From Aliiroseovarius sp. S1123 (GTDB taxonomy: Bacteria; Pseudomonadota; Alphaproteobacteria; Rhodobacterales; Rhodobacteraceae): a stretch of 64,000 nucleotides of DNA. Below the pieces are notes generated by a model. It was not told where the DNA came from. It did no database searches and saw nothing but the letters and a program-made list of their open reading frames with translations. Both the position numbers and the translations under genes were made by a program. Positions 54,607 through 63,966 of this stretch are shown in pieces. Within the stretch, counting starts at the first letter, position 1. Each line of letters begins with the position of its first letter. The stretch lies in contig NZ_JALKBE010000001.1 in assembly GCF_023015885.1 (NCBI RefSeq), positions 620,001 to 684,000 of the forward strand. The letters run 5' to 3'.

Positions 54607-56663
54607 CGCCACAGATAGGCGTAGCTGGCGAGAAGCCCCTGTAACTTGGCCAATAACCGCGTTCCGCGTCGTCCTTTGGGAATCACACCCGAGGCCAGCC
54701 GATCGACAACAACCTCGACCGGGCAGGCGGTTTTGGTGACGGGGTCGAAATAGCGTGGATAGTCGATCAGAACCGCATGGGTCAGCGCGATCACGTCCGG
54801 CCGGGTCACCCTCCGGTCAGGCACCTGTCCCAGATCCGTTGTTAGGCCCCAACCGGCATAGAATGGCGCGCCCAGACAGGTGACGGGCACCCCTCGCAGC
54901 AAAGCCTCGAACCCCATGGTCGAGGTCATGCTCCACAGCGCGTCCACATGATCCAACAATGCAATCGGATCGGCGTGATCGGCGATTAGATCCGCGTAAG
55001 TTGCGGCCTCGTCAGGCGGGATACGTCCCTTACGCAGGCCAGCCTCAACATCGGGGTGGGGCTTAAAGATGATCACTGCGTCTGGATTGTCCGCGCGCGC
55101 GCGTTTCAACAAGTCCAGATTGGTCGAGACCTCCGACGTGCCCAACCTGATCGAGGCGTCATCCTCGACCTGCCCCGGCACCAGAATGCGCGTGCCTTCT
55201 GCGAGGTTGTGCAACCCAGCGGGCAGGGGGCGATCCAGATTGTATTTGCCCAATCGGTTTTCCGTGATCCGTGCGATCAGGCGCGCGGCCCGGTTACGTG
55301 CGTGATCAGGCAGGGTGGTCGCCGCTGCGATGTGCCGCTCTAACCGGCTTTCGCGGGTTGGGTCATAATAGATGCCCAGATCGTCGCGCACCAAGGACAG
55401 AGGCGGCACAAGCTCGGCCCCCAAACCGCGCGACCGCAGAAAGCCATCTTCGATGCGCAGAGGCGGGCGGAGTGTTCCGTGCGCAGCTTCTTCTTTCCCG
55501 GCCCAGACCATCAACGGGCGGTCCAGCGTGTCGGCCCCATCTGCTGCGCGCTCGGCTTTGTCATCGAAGATCATGGCAACGTCGGCCTTGAAGAACTCGG
55601 CCAAGGGGCGGCGTTTCCACAGGCGCATTCTGGTGGCGACATAGCCTTGATGATCCTCGCGCCAAGCACGTGCGCGGGCCTCGAGCGTGTCGAGCACGTG
55701 CTCGATCTCGCAAAGTTCGTCGCGATAGGGATCGTACCAAGTGGGATACAGCATCATCGCGCCGGCAAACAGCTGCGCGCGGGTTAGATTGCGCCCACGC
55801 CGGTTCACGGGCTGTCGGTCCTCGGTCAGGCCCCAGCCAGCGTAAAAGGGCTGTCCAAATACGTGGGGTTTGTGCCCGGTTAGGATGGCTTCGAAGCCCA
55901 TACCAGAACTGACGGTATAGACCGCCATGGCCCCATCCAGCAGCGTCCACGGGCTGACCGGGTCTGTGATCAGATGAACTTGCTCATTCTCATCCTCGGG
56001 TCCGTAATGCCCGGTGCGATGACCGGCCTGCGTCTCGGGGTGGGTCTTGATCAGGATGCGTGCGTGAGGATGCTCTAATCGTGCTGCCACCAACATGTCG
56101 CGGAAAGTCGCGTCAGACGCGCCGCCAAATCGGATCGAGGCATCCCCTGCTGTCTGATCCAACACCAACACATAAGGCGCATCAGGGACGGGAAGGTCAG
56201 GCTGGAAGGCGTTGTATTTCGACAGGTGCCCGGATTTCATGCGTGCGATCGCGGTACGTGCCCGGTTCAGAAGGGCGCTGTCATCCAGCGGGTCGTGTTT
56301 CAGGATGTGCTCAAGCCGCGACGGCGCCGACCCGTCAAAATGCACCCCCAGATCATCCAGCATCAGACCCAAAGGCGGCTCGCCGGATCGGCCGGGAAGG
56401 ACCGAGCGCAGGAAAGCATCCTCGACCCTGAGAACCGGGTTTTTCTTGCGGGCGGCCACGGCTTCGCCCCGTCCCGAGGTGGGGCTTTTTCCCCAGGTTC
56501 CAACCCAATCGCCATCTCCGGGAAGGCCAAGCCGGATCTGCCAGCCCGCCAGATCAAGAATGCGTTTCACACGCGGCTGAGTCAAAAAGCCGCCATTGTA
56601 AACGAAAAGCCGCCGGGGCTGTGATGACCCGGCGGCTGGATGTGTCTTGACGTCGATAGTCAC
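54603..56663 (-). CDS. kpsC: Capsule polysaccharide Kdo glycosyltransferase KpsC
   Basis: About 686 residues with two tandem glycosyltransferase halves, each with a PFYAGWGLT motif (near residues 295 and 610) and a KTHPE / FKPHPD nucleotide-sugar-binding segment. KpsC alternately adds two types of beta-linked Kdo to the lipid anchor of group 2 capsules. The start is taken as the GTG at 56663, 14 bases after the stop of the upstream capsule gene; no clear ribosome-binding site is visible, so the start is uncertain. Confidence 0.9.
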   Translation of the reverse strand: MTIDVKTHPAAGSSQPRRLFVYNGGFLTQPRVKRILDLAGWQIRLGLPGDGDWVGTWGKSPTSGRGEAVAARKKNPVLRVEDAFLRSVLPGRSGEPPLGLMLDDLGVHFDGSAPSRLEHILKHDPLDDSALLNRARTAIARMKSGHLSKYNAFQPDLPVPDAPYVLVLDQTAGDASIRFGGASDATFRDMLVAARLEHPHARILIKTHPETQAGHRTGHYGPEDENEQVHLITDPVSPWTLLDGAMAVYTVSSGMGFEAILTGHKPHVFGQPFYAGWGLTEDRQPVNRRGRNLTRAQLFAGAMMLYPTWYDPYRDELCEIEHVLDTLEARARAWREDHQGYVATRMRLWKRRPLAEFFKADVAMIFDDKAERAADGADTLDRPLMVWAGKEEAAHGTLRPPLRIEDGFLRSRGLGAELVPPLSLVRDDLGIYYDPTRESRLERHIAAATTLPDHARNRAARLIARITENRLGKYNLDRPLPAGLHNLAEGTRILVPGQVEDDASIRLGTSEVSTNLDLLKRARADNPDAVIIFKPHPDVEAGLRKGRIPPDEAATYADLIADHADPIALLDHVDALWSMTSTMGFEALLRGVPVTCLGAPFYAGWGLTTDLGQVPDRRVTRPDVIALTHAVLIDYPRYFDPVTKTACPVEVVVDRLASGVIPKGRRGTRLLAKLQGLLASYAYLWR

Positions 56664-56677
56664 GGGCAGAGGCCCGA

Positions 56678-57850
56678 TTACTCGGTCAGGCTTTGATTGA
56701 GGGCCGCGATGGACCCCGCCGTGGACAGCGAGCCGGTCAGAGCCGACAGGACCTTGGTCCACTGGGTGTAGGGCGCATCGGTGATATACACCGTGTCACC
56801 GTCGCGGATCCCGAAGTCGCGTGCCAGGAACAAGCCGTTGGTGCCGGTCAGATCGAGAACATAAATCATGCGCTGCGGCGCGCTCAGATCCGTGCGTCCC
56901 AGAACTGAATTGGCGACCTCTGCGCTTTCATCACGCAGCACGAACACACCCTTGGGATCTGCCGCGGCGCCGGACAAGCCACCAACCTGCGCGATGGCCT
57001 CTACGGCCGACAGGGTCTGACTTTCAAACCCGACGCGGCGTTGCGTTCCGGTTGCGCCAAGTGCGGTGAAGGTGCGGGGGTCTGCCTCGACCAGAATGCG
57101 GTCGCCGCCACGCAGGGCAATATCCATCTTCGGGTTTTCGAACAGATCTTGGAACCAGATCTCGCCCACTTTTGATCCGCGGATCACTTTGACCTTGGCA
57201 ATCTCAGGTTCGATCGAGACACCACCGGCACGCGCCAGCATGGCGTTCAGCGTGCGGGTCGGGCGTTCAATCGGATAGACACCTTGACCACTCACAGAGC
57301 CCGTGACCGATACGGTGGCGCCGTCGCCGGCGATGCGGCGTACGGTGACTTGCGGATCCGGCGTTTGTTCGGCGAGCTTCCGGGTGATCACACGGCGAAT
57401 GGCTTCGGGCGAGTTGCCTGCAGCTTTCACACGGCCTGCGTAAGGAATGAAGATATAGCCTTCTCCGTCGACCTGTACATGCTCAAGCGCAGCCGGAGCC
57501 CCAGCCGTGGTCAGGATGCCGTCTTCAACGTTTTCCCAGATCGAGATGGTAAGCGTGTCGCCGGCACGAATCGTATCCGAACCGACCAGGCTGCGGTTCT
57601 GGAAATCCGGGCCAAAACCAAGAGGCGGAACGACAGCAGTTACGCGGGTGACGTGGTCTGTGACGGCCACGATATGCGCATCGCCTTTCTTTTCGACCGA
57701 CCCCGAGTAGAGTTCTTGCTTGGTTGGGCCAGTGCGGGGCAGCCCACAGGCACCAAGCGCAATAACAGCCGTTGCCAAGATCAAGTGCTTGGCCCAATTA
57801 GATTTTTTTGTTGTCACTGCCCGTCCACCGTACATGGAATTATGATTCAT
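56678..57850 (-). CDS. Outer-membrane polysaccharide export protein (Wza/KpsD family)
   Basis: A lipoprotein of up to 390 residues: signal peptide ending in the lipobox LGAC, then a Poly_export domain (about 90-180, SDTIRAGDTLTISIWENV... with VQVDGEGYIFIPYAGRV) and SLBB-type repeats (from about 187, VSVTGSVSGQGVYPIERPT). These form the capsule secretion channel. The ATG at 57850 is used; a GTG at 57817 would give a shorter and very typical signal peptide. It lies between kpsS and kpsC. Confidence 0.88.
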   Translation of the reverse strand: MNHNSMYGGRAVTTKKSNWAKHLILATAVIALGACGLPRTGPTKQELYSGSVEKKGDAHIVAVTDHVTRVTAVVPPLGFGPDFQNRSLVGSDTIRAGDTLTISIWENVEDGILTTAGAPAALEHVQVDGEGYIFIPYAGRVKAAGNSPEAIRRVITRKLAEQTPDPQVTVRRIAGDGATVSVTGSVSGQGVYPIERPTRTLNAMLARAGGVSIEPEIAKVKVIRGSKVGEIWFQDLFENPKMDIALRGGDRILVEADPRTFTALGATGTQRRVGFESQTLSAVEAIAQVGGLSGAAADPKGVFVLRDESAEVANSVLGRTDLSAPQRMIYVLDLTGTNGLFLARDFGIRDGDTVYITDAPYTQWTKVLSALTGSLSTAGSIAALNQSLTE

Positions 57851-57903
57851 TTTCCGAAGGTTAGCGTGACTTGGACGAAATTTCCAGAAAAGGGGCCGTT
57901 AGG

Positions 57904-59196
57904 TCACTTGACCACTCTCAACTGTTGCCGTGGTGCCGCTGTTCCCCGTTCCAGGGCATGATACGGATCGTCTGCTGAAAGCATCATATCCACCACCTGA
58001 CGCAGCAACTGTCGGCGCCCGCGCGAAGAATAGAAGCCGCCCGCAACCTGACTGGTTTCCAGAAGGAAGTGGCGATAGTCGCGATAGGCGCGTTTGTCAG
58101 GGCGGGTTGGGATATCAAAGAACTCGGGCAAGGGCTGTTCGGACACAAACTCGGGCTTGGCATAGACCGCATTGCCGAACAGTTTCAGCGGCAGCCCGCG
58201 CCACAGCACCTGCTGGGCGGCGGTCGAGTTGATCGTCACGGCAGACCGCGCGTGATCCAGAAGCTTGGCCAGCTTGCCGCCGCGCACATAGTGCACACGA
58301 TCGGCGATTCCATGCGCCCGTGCCAGTCTGCGGATTTCCCGCCTCTGCGGCACGCGCCCGTCTTCCAGCGGGTGGGCTTTGAAGACCAGATGGTGGTGCG
58401 TGGGTGCGCCTTCGGCAAAGCCCGCGATCACCAATTCAAGAAACTCGGTCATGGTGGCGAAGGGGCTGTGCATCTGAAAGCTTGAATCATGTTCCAGCTG
58501 CAAAAGGGCCAGATGGTACGGGAAGCCGCCATAGCGGATGTGCAGCGTGGCTCTGATACGATCTGCGGCAATGGCAGACATCAGAACAAGGCGCTGAAGA
58601 TACAGAAGAAATTCTTTCCCAACCCCGATGGAGCGGTGCGGGCGGAAGTTGCGATAACGCTGGTTCAGGAACATGACAAACCAGTGGTAGAGCGCGCCAT
58701 AAAAGACGTGATGACGCATGTCGCCCCAATGGGCGGGGGCCTCGGGCATTTCCGGTTCGGCGTCTTCAAGGATGCGTTGCATCTGTGCGACGTCGTATTC
58801 CATCAGGCGTGAATTGCCGTTGGATCCGTCCCGTTCATAGGTCACCCAATAGGGGCGCAGATAGCCTTCCTCGAAGACATGAACAGTCAGCCCCTGTGCG
58901 CGTGCCCGTTCGACAGCTTGGGCATGAATGGGGCGCGTGTCGCCATAAAGCACGATGTCGGTAATGCCGTGCATGTCGACAATCTGCTCGAACTGGCTGA
59001 TCCACTGGTCTTGCGGGTCGGTAAATGGAATGAAGCTTGCATTATCGGGCCAGAACGCTTGGTCGCCACGGTTAAACCCGACACGCCACACCTTGGCCCC
59101 CGATCGGCGCAGCATCTTCGACAGTCGTCCGAAAAAAGGCCCGTGCGGACCTTGCAGGAACAGGAAGCTTCGGTTTTCGCCCGTGATGCGCGCCAT
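57904..59196 (-). CDS. kpsS: Capsule polysaccharide Kdo transferase KpsS
   Basis: A 430-residue cytoplasmic protein of the capsule-synthesis family; it starts the poly-Kdo linker on lysophosphatidylglycerol before KpsC acts. Readable features are FLFLQGPHGPFFGRLS at the N-terminus, VFEEGYLRPYWVTYERDG, LVFKAHPLEDGR and TINSTAAQQVLWRGLPLKLFG. A TTG 9 bases upstream is an alternative start. It is the first gene of the three-gene minus-strand capsule cluster; the ABC transporter genes kpsMTE are not in this window. Confidence 0.9.
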   Translation of the reverse strand: MARITGENRSFLFLQGPHGPFFGRLSKMLRRSGAKVWRVGFNRGDQAFWPDNASFIPFTDPQDQWISQFEQIVDMHGITDIVLYGDTRPIHAQAVERARAQGLTVHVFEEGYLRPYWVTYERDGSNGNSRLMEYDVAQMQRILEDAEPEMPEAPAHWGDMRHHVFYGALYHWFVMFLNQRYRNFRPHRSIGVGKEFLLYLQRLVLMSAIAADRIRATLHIRYGGFPYHLALLQLEHDSSFQMHSPFATMTEFLELVIAGFAEGAPTHHHLVFKAHPLEDGRVPQRREIRRLARAHGIADRVHYVRGGKLAKLLDHARSAVTINSTAAQQVLWRGLPLKLFGNAVYAKPEFVSEQPLPEFFDIPTRPDKRAYRDYRHFLLETSQVAGGFYSSRGRRQLLRQVVDMMLSADDPYHALERGTAAPRQQLRVVK

Positions 59197-59407
59197 GCCT
59201 GTCAATCACCAAATCATTTAGAGCGTTAATCGCCTTATAGGCCTACAAAAATAGGGTTACAGGGGAATTAACAATGTCTTGCGGCAAAATTTGGGCCGAG
59301 CAAGGGAATTATCGACGGATGAGGATTGGCCAGCGCGATGTATCTTGGCTTCAATCCGGGCTGCGTTTCCGGTACAGCAGAAACACAAACCGGATGCAGG
59401 AGGCGAC

Positions 59408-60001
59408 ATGTTCACGGGGATCATCACTGATGTGGGGCGCGTTGAGGCGCTGGAGCAGGCAGGCGACATGCGTGCGCGGATCGTAACCGCATACGACACG
59501 GCTGGGATTGATCTGGGGGCGTCGATCGCCTCGGACGGGGTGTGCCTGACGGTCGTTGCCTTGGGTGACAACTGGTATAATGTTGATATTTCAGCAGAAA
59601 CCGTATCGAAAACCAATCTTGGCGACTGGACTGTTGGCCGACGCGTAAACCTTGAGCGTGCCCTGAAGGTAGGTGACGAGCTGGGCGGGCATATCGTTTC
59701 TGGGCACGTGGATGGCGTGGCCGAGATCGTGTCGATGCATGTGGAAGGCGACAGCACCCGCGTGCGCTTCCGCGCGCCGTCTGAACTTGCCCGATTCATC
59801 GCGCCCAAAGGCTCGGTTGCGTTGAACGGCACGTCGCTGACGGTGAACGAGGTCGAGGGCGACGAGTTCGGAGTAAACCTGATTTCGCACACCAAAGAGG
59901 TGACGAATTGGGGGCAGGCGCAGGTTGGGGACCGCATCAACCTGGAAATCGACACGCTGGCGCGCTACGTGGCCCGGCTGGCAGATTACGGACAGTCCTG
60001 A
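59408..60001 (+). CDS. ribE: Riboflavin synthase alpha chain
   Basis: Converts two 6,7-dimethyl-8-ribityllumazine molecules to riboflavin. The 197-residue protein has two lumazine-binding repeats: MFTGIITDVGRVE...ASDGVCLTV and GHIVSGHVDGVAEI...ALNGTSLTVNEV. GGAGG lies just before the ATG at 59408, which gives the invariant MFTGI start. No FMN riboswitch sequence is visible upstream. Confidence 0.96.
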   Translation: MFTGIITDVGRVEALEQAGDMRARIVTAYDTAGIDLGASIASDGVCLTVVALGDNWYNVDISAETVSKTNLGDWTVGRRVNLERALKVGDELGGHIVSGHVDGVAEIVSMHVEGDSTRVRFRAPSELARFIAPKGSVALNGTSLTVNEVEGDEFGVNLISHTKEVTNWGQAQVGDRINLEIDTLARYVARLADYGQS

Positions 60002-60082
60002 TTTCTGTTTGGCGTGATCTCCGATTGAAATATTCGAAAGTGGGCATATGATTGGCGAAATCCCTTCTGACGGAGATCGCCT

Positions 60083-61048
60083 ATGCCCCTTATTCGCCCC
60101 ACTCGCCGTGATCTTCTGCGCCTAGCCGCAGTTGCGCCTGCCTTCGCCATGCCTGCCGCCGCGCGGGCCATGCTGGGCGCGCCAGCGGATGGAAATCCCG
60201 CACATTTCAGTTTCACGTTGGGGCAGGCGAAAATCACCATCGTTTCGGACGGCTATTTCACTTTGCCCTTCGGGGGGCAGGCAATGAACGCGCCGGAAGA
60301 GGAAAAACTGGCCTTCATGGCCGCGCACTACATCGACCCCGAGGTCGGCTATTCGCACACCAACCACATGTATATCGAGCTGGGCGACGCCAAGGTCTTG
60401 GTGGATGTCGGGTCAGGCACCCGTTGGTTCGATACCACGGGCCGGTTGATGGAGAACTTAGAGACCGCAGGGATCGACCCGATGGGCATCACCCATGTGG
60501 CCATCACCCATGCACATCCCGATCACATTTGGGGCATTCGCGATGATTTTGACGAACCGATCATCCCGGACGCTGAGTATGTGATGGGGCAGGCCGAGCA
60601 TACGCACTGGCTGCAAGACGGTCTGGTGGACCGCGTTGCACCTGAGGACCAGCAGTTCGTGCTGGGGGCGGTGAATTCGATCAACGCGGAAGGTCTGGAA
60701 TGGACCTTGGCGTCGAACAATCACGAGATCGCGCCGGGCATTCGGATGATTGAAACACCGGGCCATACGCCGGGGCATATGTCGGTGGCGGTGGAAAGCG
60801 ACGGGCAGCAGCTGATCGCGCTGGGCGATTGCATGACCCACGCCATCCTGAATTTCGCGCATCCCGAATGGTACTCGGGCCGCGAATCGGACGGGGTGCA
60901 GGTTGGCGAGACACGTCACCTGCTGCTGGATATGGCAGCGACGGATCGTATTGCGGTGCTGGGCTATCACTTCCCGTTCCCTGGCGTGGGTCATGTGCGC
61001 CGGGACGGCGATGCCTATCAGTTCATCCCAGCGCTCTGGCAGTTTTAG
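60083..61048 (+). CDS. Exported MBL-fold metallo-hydrolase
   Basis: A 321-residue protein with a twin-arginine-like signal (RRDLLRLAAVAPAFA) and a metallo-beta-lactamase domain. Zinc ligands are HAHPDH at about 147-152, ETPGHTPGHMS, the Asp of LGDCMTH and the His of LGYHFPFPG near the end. Proteins of this type include lactonases and other hydrolases; the substrate is unknown. It lies between ribE and ribBA but has its own spacing (81 bases) and is not an expected member of the riboflavin pathway. Confidence 0.85.
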   Translation: MPLIRPTRRDLLRLAAVAPAFAMPAAARAMLGAPADGNPAHFSFTLGQAKITIVSDGYFTLPFGGQAMNAPEEEKLAFMAAHYIDPEVGYSHTNHMYIELGDAKVLVDVGSGTRWFDTTGRLMENLETAGIDPMGITHVAITHAHPDHIWGIRDDFDEPIIPDAEYVMGQAEHTHWLQDGLVDRVAPEDQQFVLGAVNSINAEGLEWTLASNNHEIAPGIRMIETPGHTPGHMSVAVESDGQQLIALGDCMTHAILNFAHPEWYSGRESDGVQVGETRHLLLDMAATDRIAVLGYHFPFPGVGHVRRDGDAYQFIPALWQF

Positions 61049-61111
61049 TTAGCTCTTGAAATATCTGAAAGAGTCGCCAAAAAATCTCCTTTTGATTGAA
61101 TGGAGGTTGAT

Positions 61112-61738
61112 TTGACGAATTCTGGAACCCCGGTGCTGAACACCGCGCTGTTGATAGATGGTGAGAATATTTCGAGCACTTGGGCGGGCAAAACCATCAC
61201 GGCTTCAGGACAACTAGGCGGCCTGTTGGTGAAACGCGCCTATGGAAATGCGACGAAGATCAAGGGGTGGGACGAGGCACCAGGCATCAAACTTGTGCAT
61301 ACAGGGGCAGGGAAGAACGCTGCCGACATTGCGCTGGCAATAGAAGCAGTTGAACTGAGTTATGCCGGTCTCGTGCAAAACTATGTGCTGGTCAGCTCAG
61401 ATGGAGATTTCTCGCATCTGGCGACGTTCCTGCGCGAACGCGGGCATCGCGTCTTGGGCATGGGGGAAGACAAAGCGCCGCTTGCATTCCGGAAGTCGTG
61501 CACAGACTGGCAGACTCTAGAAGCACGCCCACAAGATTTGCATCGTCGAATACTCGAGGAAATCCGTAAGCGAAAAGATGGCATCTTGATCGGACAGGTC
61601 AGCCCATTTCTAAGGGGAAGCTTGGGGGTTACATTGTCAGACCTTGATGAGAAGTCATGGCGAAAATACTTCACGAACCGTGAAGATCTCTTTTGCGTCT
61701 CGGGAGAGGCACAGCAAACTCGGATTACGGCGCGTTAG
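61112..61738 (+). CDS. NYN-domain (PIN-like) nuclease with LOTUS/OST-HTH-like C-terminus
   Basis: About 208 residues. The N-terminal NYN domain (LabA/DUF88 type) has the acidic metal site: Asp in LLIDGENIS, NAADIALAIEA and LVSSDGDFSHL. The C-terminal part (about 140-200, LHRRILEEIRKRKDGILIGQV...KYFTNREDLFCV) resembles a LOTUS/OST-HTH RNA-binding domain. I take the TTG at 61112, 5 bases after GGAGG; the ATG at 61100 lies before that site. Codon use is less GC-rich than in the neighbours. Probably an RNase acting on RNA. Confidence 0.8.
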   Translation: MTNSGTPVLNTALLIDGENISSTWAGKTITASGQLGGLLVKRAYGNATKIKGWDEAPGIKLVHTGAGKNAADIALAIEAVELSYAGLVQNYVLVSSDGDFSHLATFLRERGHRVLGMGEDKAPLAFRKSCTDWQTLEARPQDLHRRILEEIRKRKDGILIGQVSPFLRGSLGVTLSDLDEKSWRKYFTNREDLFCVSGEAQQTRITAR

Positions 61739-61817
61739 AACTCTTCCCTGCCGCCTTTGGGCTGGCATTGATCGCGCGGCTGCGGTAGTCAGCCCCGAGC
61801 CTTAAGGGGAACGCGCT

Positions 61818-62948
61818 ATGTCTGAAAGCACCACCTACGAAACACCCGGTCCGGTCGAAGCTGGATTGTCCAATGCCATCGCCTCGGCCGAGGAAATCAT
61901 TGCCGAGGCCCGCGCGGGTCGGATCTATATCCTTGTGGACCATGAGGACCGTGAGAACGAAGGTGACTTCGTCATTCCGGCCGATGCGTGTGATGCGGCG
62001 GCTGTGAATTTCATGGCCACCCATGGCCGCGGGCTGATCTGTCTGCCGATGGAATCCAAGCGCATTGATGAACTGGGTCTGCCGATGATGGCGACGCACA
62101 ATTCTTCGCGTCACGAAACAGCGTTCACCGTATCGATCGAAGCGCGCGAGGGTGTGTCCACGGGCATTTCTGCCGCTGACCGTGCGCTTACTGTCGCCAC
62201 CGCCATCAACCCCGACAACGGGCCTGCCGAGATCGCCACCCCCGGCCACGTCTTCCCGCTGCGTGCGCGCAATGGTGGCGTGCTGGTCCGTGCCGGTCAT
62301 ACTGAAGCTGCCGTTGATATTTCGCGCCTTGCGGGCCGCAACCCTTCGGGCGTGATCTGCGAGATCATGAACGAAGACGGCACCATGGCGCGTCTTCCGG
62401 AACTGGTTGAAATCGCGAAGAAACATGGCCTCAAAATCGGCACCATCTCGGACCTGATCGCTTATCGCCGCCGCCACGACAACCTTGTACGTGAAACAGG
62501 TCGCGAGACCATCACATCCCAGTTTGGTGGCGAGTGGGAGATGCGCATCTTCACCGACATGACGCACGAGATCGAGCATGTGGTGCTGATCAAGGGCGAC
62601 ATCTCGACCGAAGAACCGGTACTGGTGCGTACTCACGCGCTGCAGGAAGCGCAGGACGTGCTGGGTCTTGGCCCGAAACCTGCTGACGAACTGCCCCGCG
62701 CAATGCAGATCATCGCGGATGAGGGCCGGGGTGTTGTCTGCCTGTTCCGTGAGCCGCGCAAGACGCTGCATGCGGACGAAGAAGAAGGCCCGCGCACCGT
62801 GCGTCAGATCGGTCTGGGCTCGCAAATCCTGTCGACCTTGGGTCTGAATAAGATGGTTCTTTTGACCGACAGCCCCGAAACCCGCTATGTGGGTCTGGAC
62901 GCCTATGGGCTGTCGATCACCGGCACCCGCCCCATTCAGGAGAGCTAA
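61818..62948 (+). CDS. ribB: 3,4-dihydroxy-2-butanone-4-phosphate synthase with degenerate GTP cyclohydrolase II domain
   Basis: A 376-residue RibBA-shaped protein. The N-terminal synthase half (about 20-220) keeps [11 protein letters not shown] (acidic loop, 41-51), [23 protein letters not shown] and AGHTEAAVD, so it should make the four-carbon unit of riboflavin. The C-terminal half (about 235-376) follows the GTP cyclohydrolase II fold, but the zinc cysteines are absent: the segment after VRTH reads [19 protein letters not shown]. The EGR-x-IGL motif is also lost. GTP cyclohydrolase activity must then come from another gene. ribH follows after 2 bases. Confidence 0.94.
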   Translation: MSESTTYETPGPVEAGLSNAIASAEEIIAEARAGRIYILVDHEDRENEGDFVIPADACDAAAVNFMATHGRGLICLPMESKRIDELGLPMMATHNSSRHETAFTVSIEAREGVSTGISAADRALTVATAINPDNGPAEIATPGHVFPLRARNGGVLVRAGHTEAAVDISRLAGRNPSGVICEIMNEDGTMARLPELVEIAKKHGLKIGTISDLIAYRRRHDNLVRETGRETITSQFGGEWEMRIFTDMTHEIEHVVLIKGDISTEEPVLVRTHALQEAQDVLGLGPKPADELPRAMQIIADEGRGVVCLFREPRKTLHADEEEGPRTVRQIGLGSQILSTLGLNKMVLLTDSPETRYVGLDAYGLSITGTRPIQES

Positions 62949-62950
62949 TC

Positions 62951-63502
62951 ATGGCCACCGCAGAACAGCATTACATTCTGGACCGCCCCAGCTTTGACAA
63001 GCCGGTGAAGATCCTGATCGTCGTCGCGCCGTACTATAAGGACATTGCTGACAATCTGGTCGCTGGCGCCAAGGCCGAAATCGAAGCCGTTGGTGGCACT
63101 TGGGATCTGATCGAGGTGCCCGGTGCGTTGGAAGTGCCCACCGCGATTTCGATTGCCGACCGCCTGTCGAACTTCGATGGATATGTGGCGCTGGGCTGTG
63201 TGATCCGCGGCGAAACCACGCATTATGAAACCGTCTGCAACGACAGTTCGCGTGCCATTCAACTGATGGGCCTCAACGGGCTGTGCATCGGCAATGGCAT
63301 CCTGACCGTCGAAAACCGCCCGCAGGCCGAAGTGCGTGCCGACGTGAATGATCAAAATAAAGGCGGCGGGGCAGCTGCTGCGGCCTTGCATCTGGTCGCG
63401 CTTTCGCGCAAATGGGCGTCTTCAAGCAAGGGCGTCGGGTTCAAGAGCATCTCGGATTCGATCAAGCTTGCTGGTGACACGAAGGATACCCCAACCGCAT
63501 GA
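62951..63502 (+). CDS. ribH: 6,7-dimethyl-8-ribityllumazine synthase
   Basis: Joins the RibB product with the pyrimidine intermediate to give lumazine. A 183-residue subunit with the family motifs GALEVPTAI, ALGCVIRGETTHYETVCND and GGGAAAAALHLVAL; the residues around VVAPYYKDIADNLVAGA shape the substrate site. The nusB start overlaps its stop (ATGA), as usual in this operon. Confidence 0.96.
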   Translation: MATAEQHYILDRPSFDKPVKILIVVAPYYKDIADNLVAGAKAEIEAVGGTWDLIEVPGALEVPTAISIADRLSNFDGYVALGCVIRGETTHYETVCNDSSRAIQLMGLNGLCIGNGILTVENRPQAEVRADVNDQNKGGGAAAAALHLVALSRKWASSSKGVGFKSISDSIKLAGDTKDTPTA

Positions 63503-63966
63503 CGCTTTCCGGCAACCAGAAACGCAAGATGAAATCCGCCGCCCGCTTGTTCGCGGTGCAGGCGCTGTTTCAGATGGAGGCCGCGGGCCAGACCATGGAC
63601 CGCGTGATGGTCGAGTTCGAAGACCATCGCTTTGGCGAAGAGTTCGACGACTACACCATGGCCGAGGGCGACAGCCGCCTCTTCCGTAAATTGGTGGGGG
63701 ATGCGGTGAACCATCAGGCCAAGATCGACCAAATGACCGACCGCGCTCTGGTGGCCAAATGGCCGATCGCACGGATCGACCCGACCTTGCGTGCGCTGTT
63801 CCGTGCCGCAGGGGCCGAGATGGTCGAAGGCGATACCCCGCCCAAGGTGGTGATCACTGAATTCGTGGACGTGGCACGTGCCTTTTTCCCAGAGGGGGAC
63901 GAGGCGAAGTTCACCAACGCCGTTCTGGACCACATGGCCCGCGAGGCGAAGCCCGAGGCGTTTTAA
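63499..63966 (+). CDS. nusB: Transcription antitermination factor NusB
   Basis: A 155-residue all-helical RNA-binding protein that with S10/NusE promotes rRNA antitermination. The typical start KRKMKSAARLFAVQALFQME and the second half PIARIDPTLRALFRAAGAEM...PPKVVITEFVDVARAFFPEGDEAKFTNAVLD (read in parts) are present. It is complete and ends the rib-nusB gene group; 34 bases remain to the window edge with nothing recognisable. Confidence 0.95.
   Translation: MTLSGNQKRKMKSAARLFAVQALFQMEAAGQTMDRVMVEFEDHRFGEEFDDYTMAEGDSRLFRKLVGDAVNHQAKIDQMTDRALVAKWPIARIDPTLRALFRAAGAEMVEGDTPPKVVITEFVDVARAFFPEGDEAKFTNAVLDHMAREAKPEAF

Noticed and set aside
59206-59407. Possible FMN riboswitch before ribE
   Set aside because: The conserved RFN-element blocks are not present on either strand in this 202-base spacer.
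53494-63966. A mobile element carrying the capsule or NYN genes
   Set aside because: No transposase, integrase, terminal inverted repeat or target duplication is visible around either insertion.
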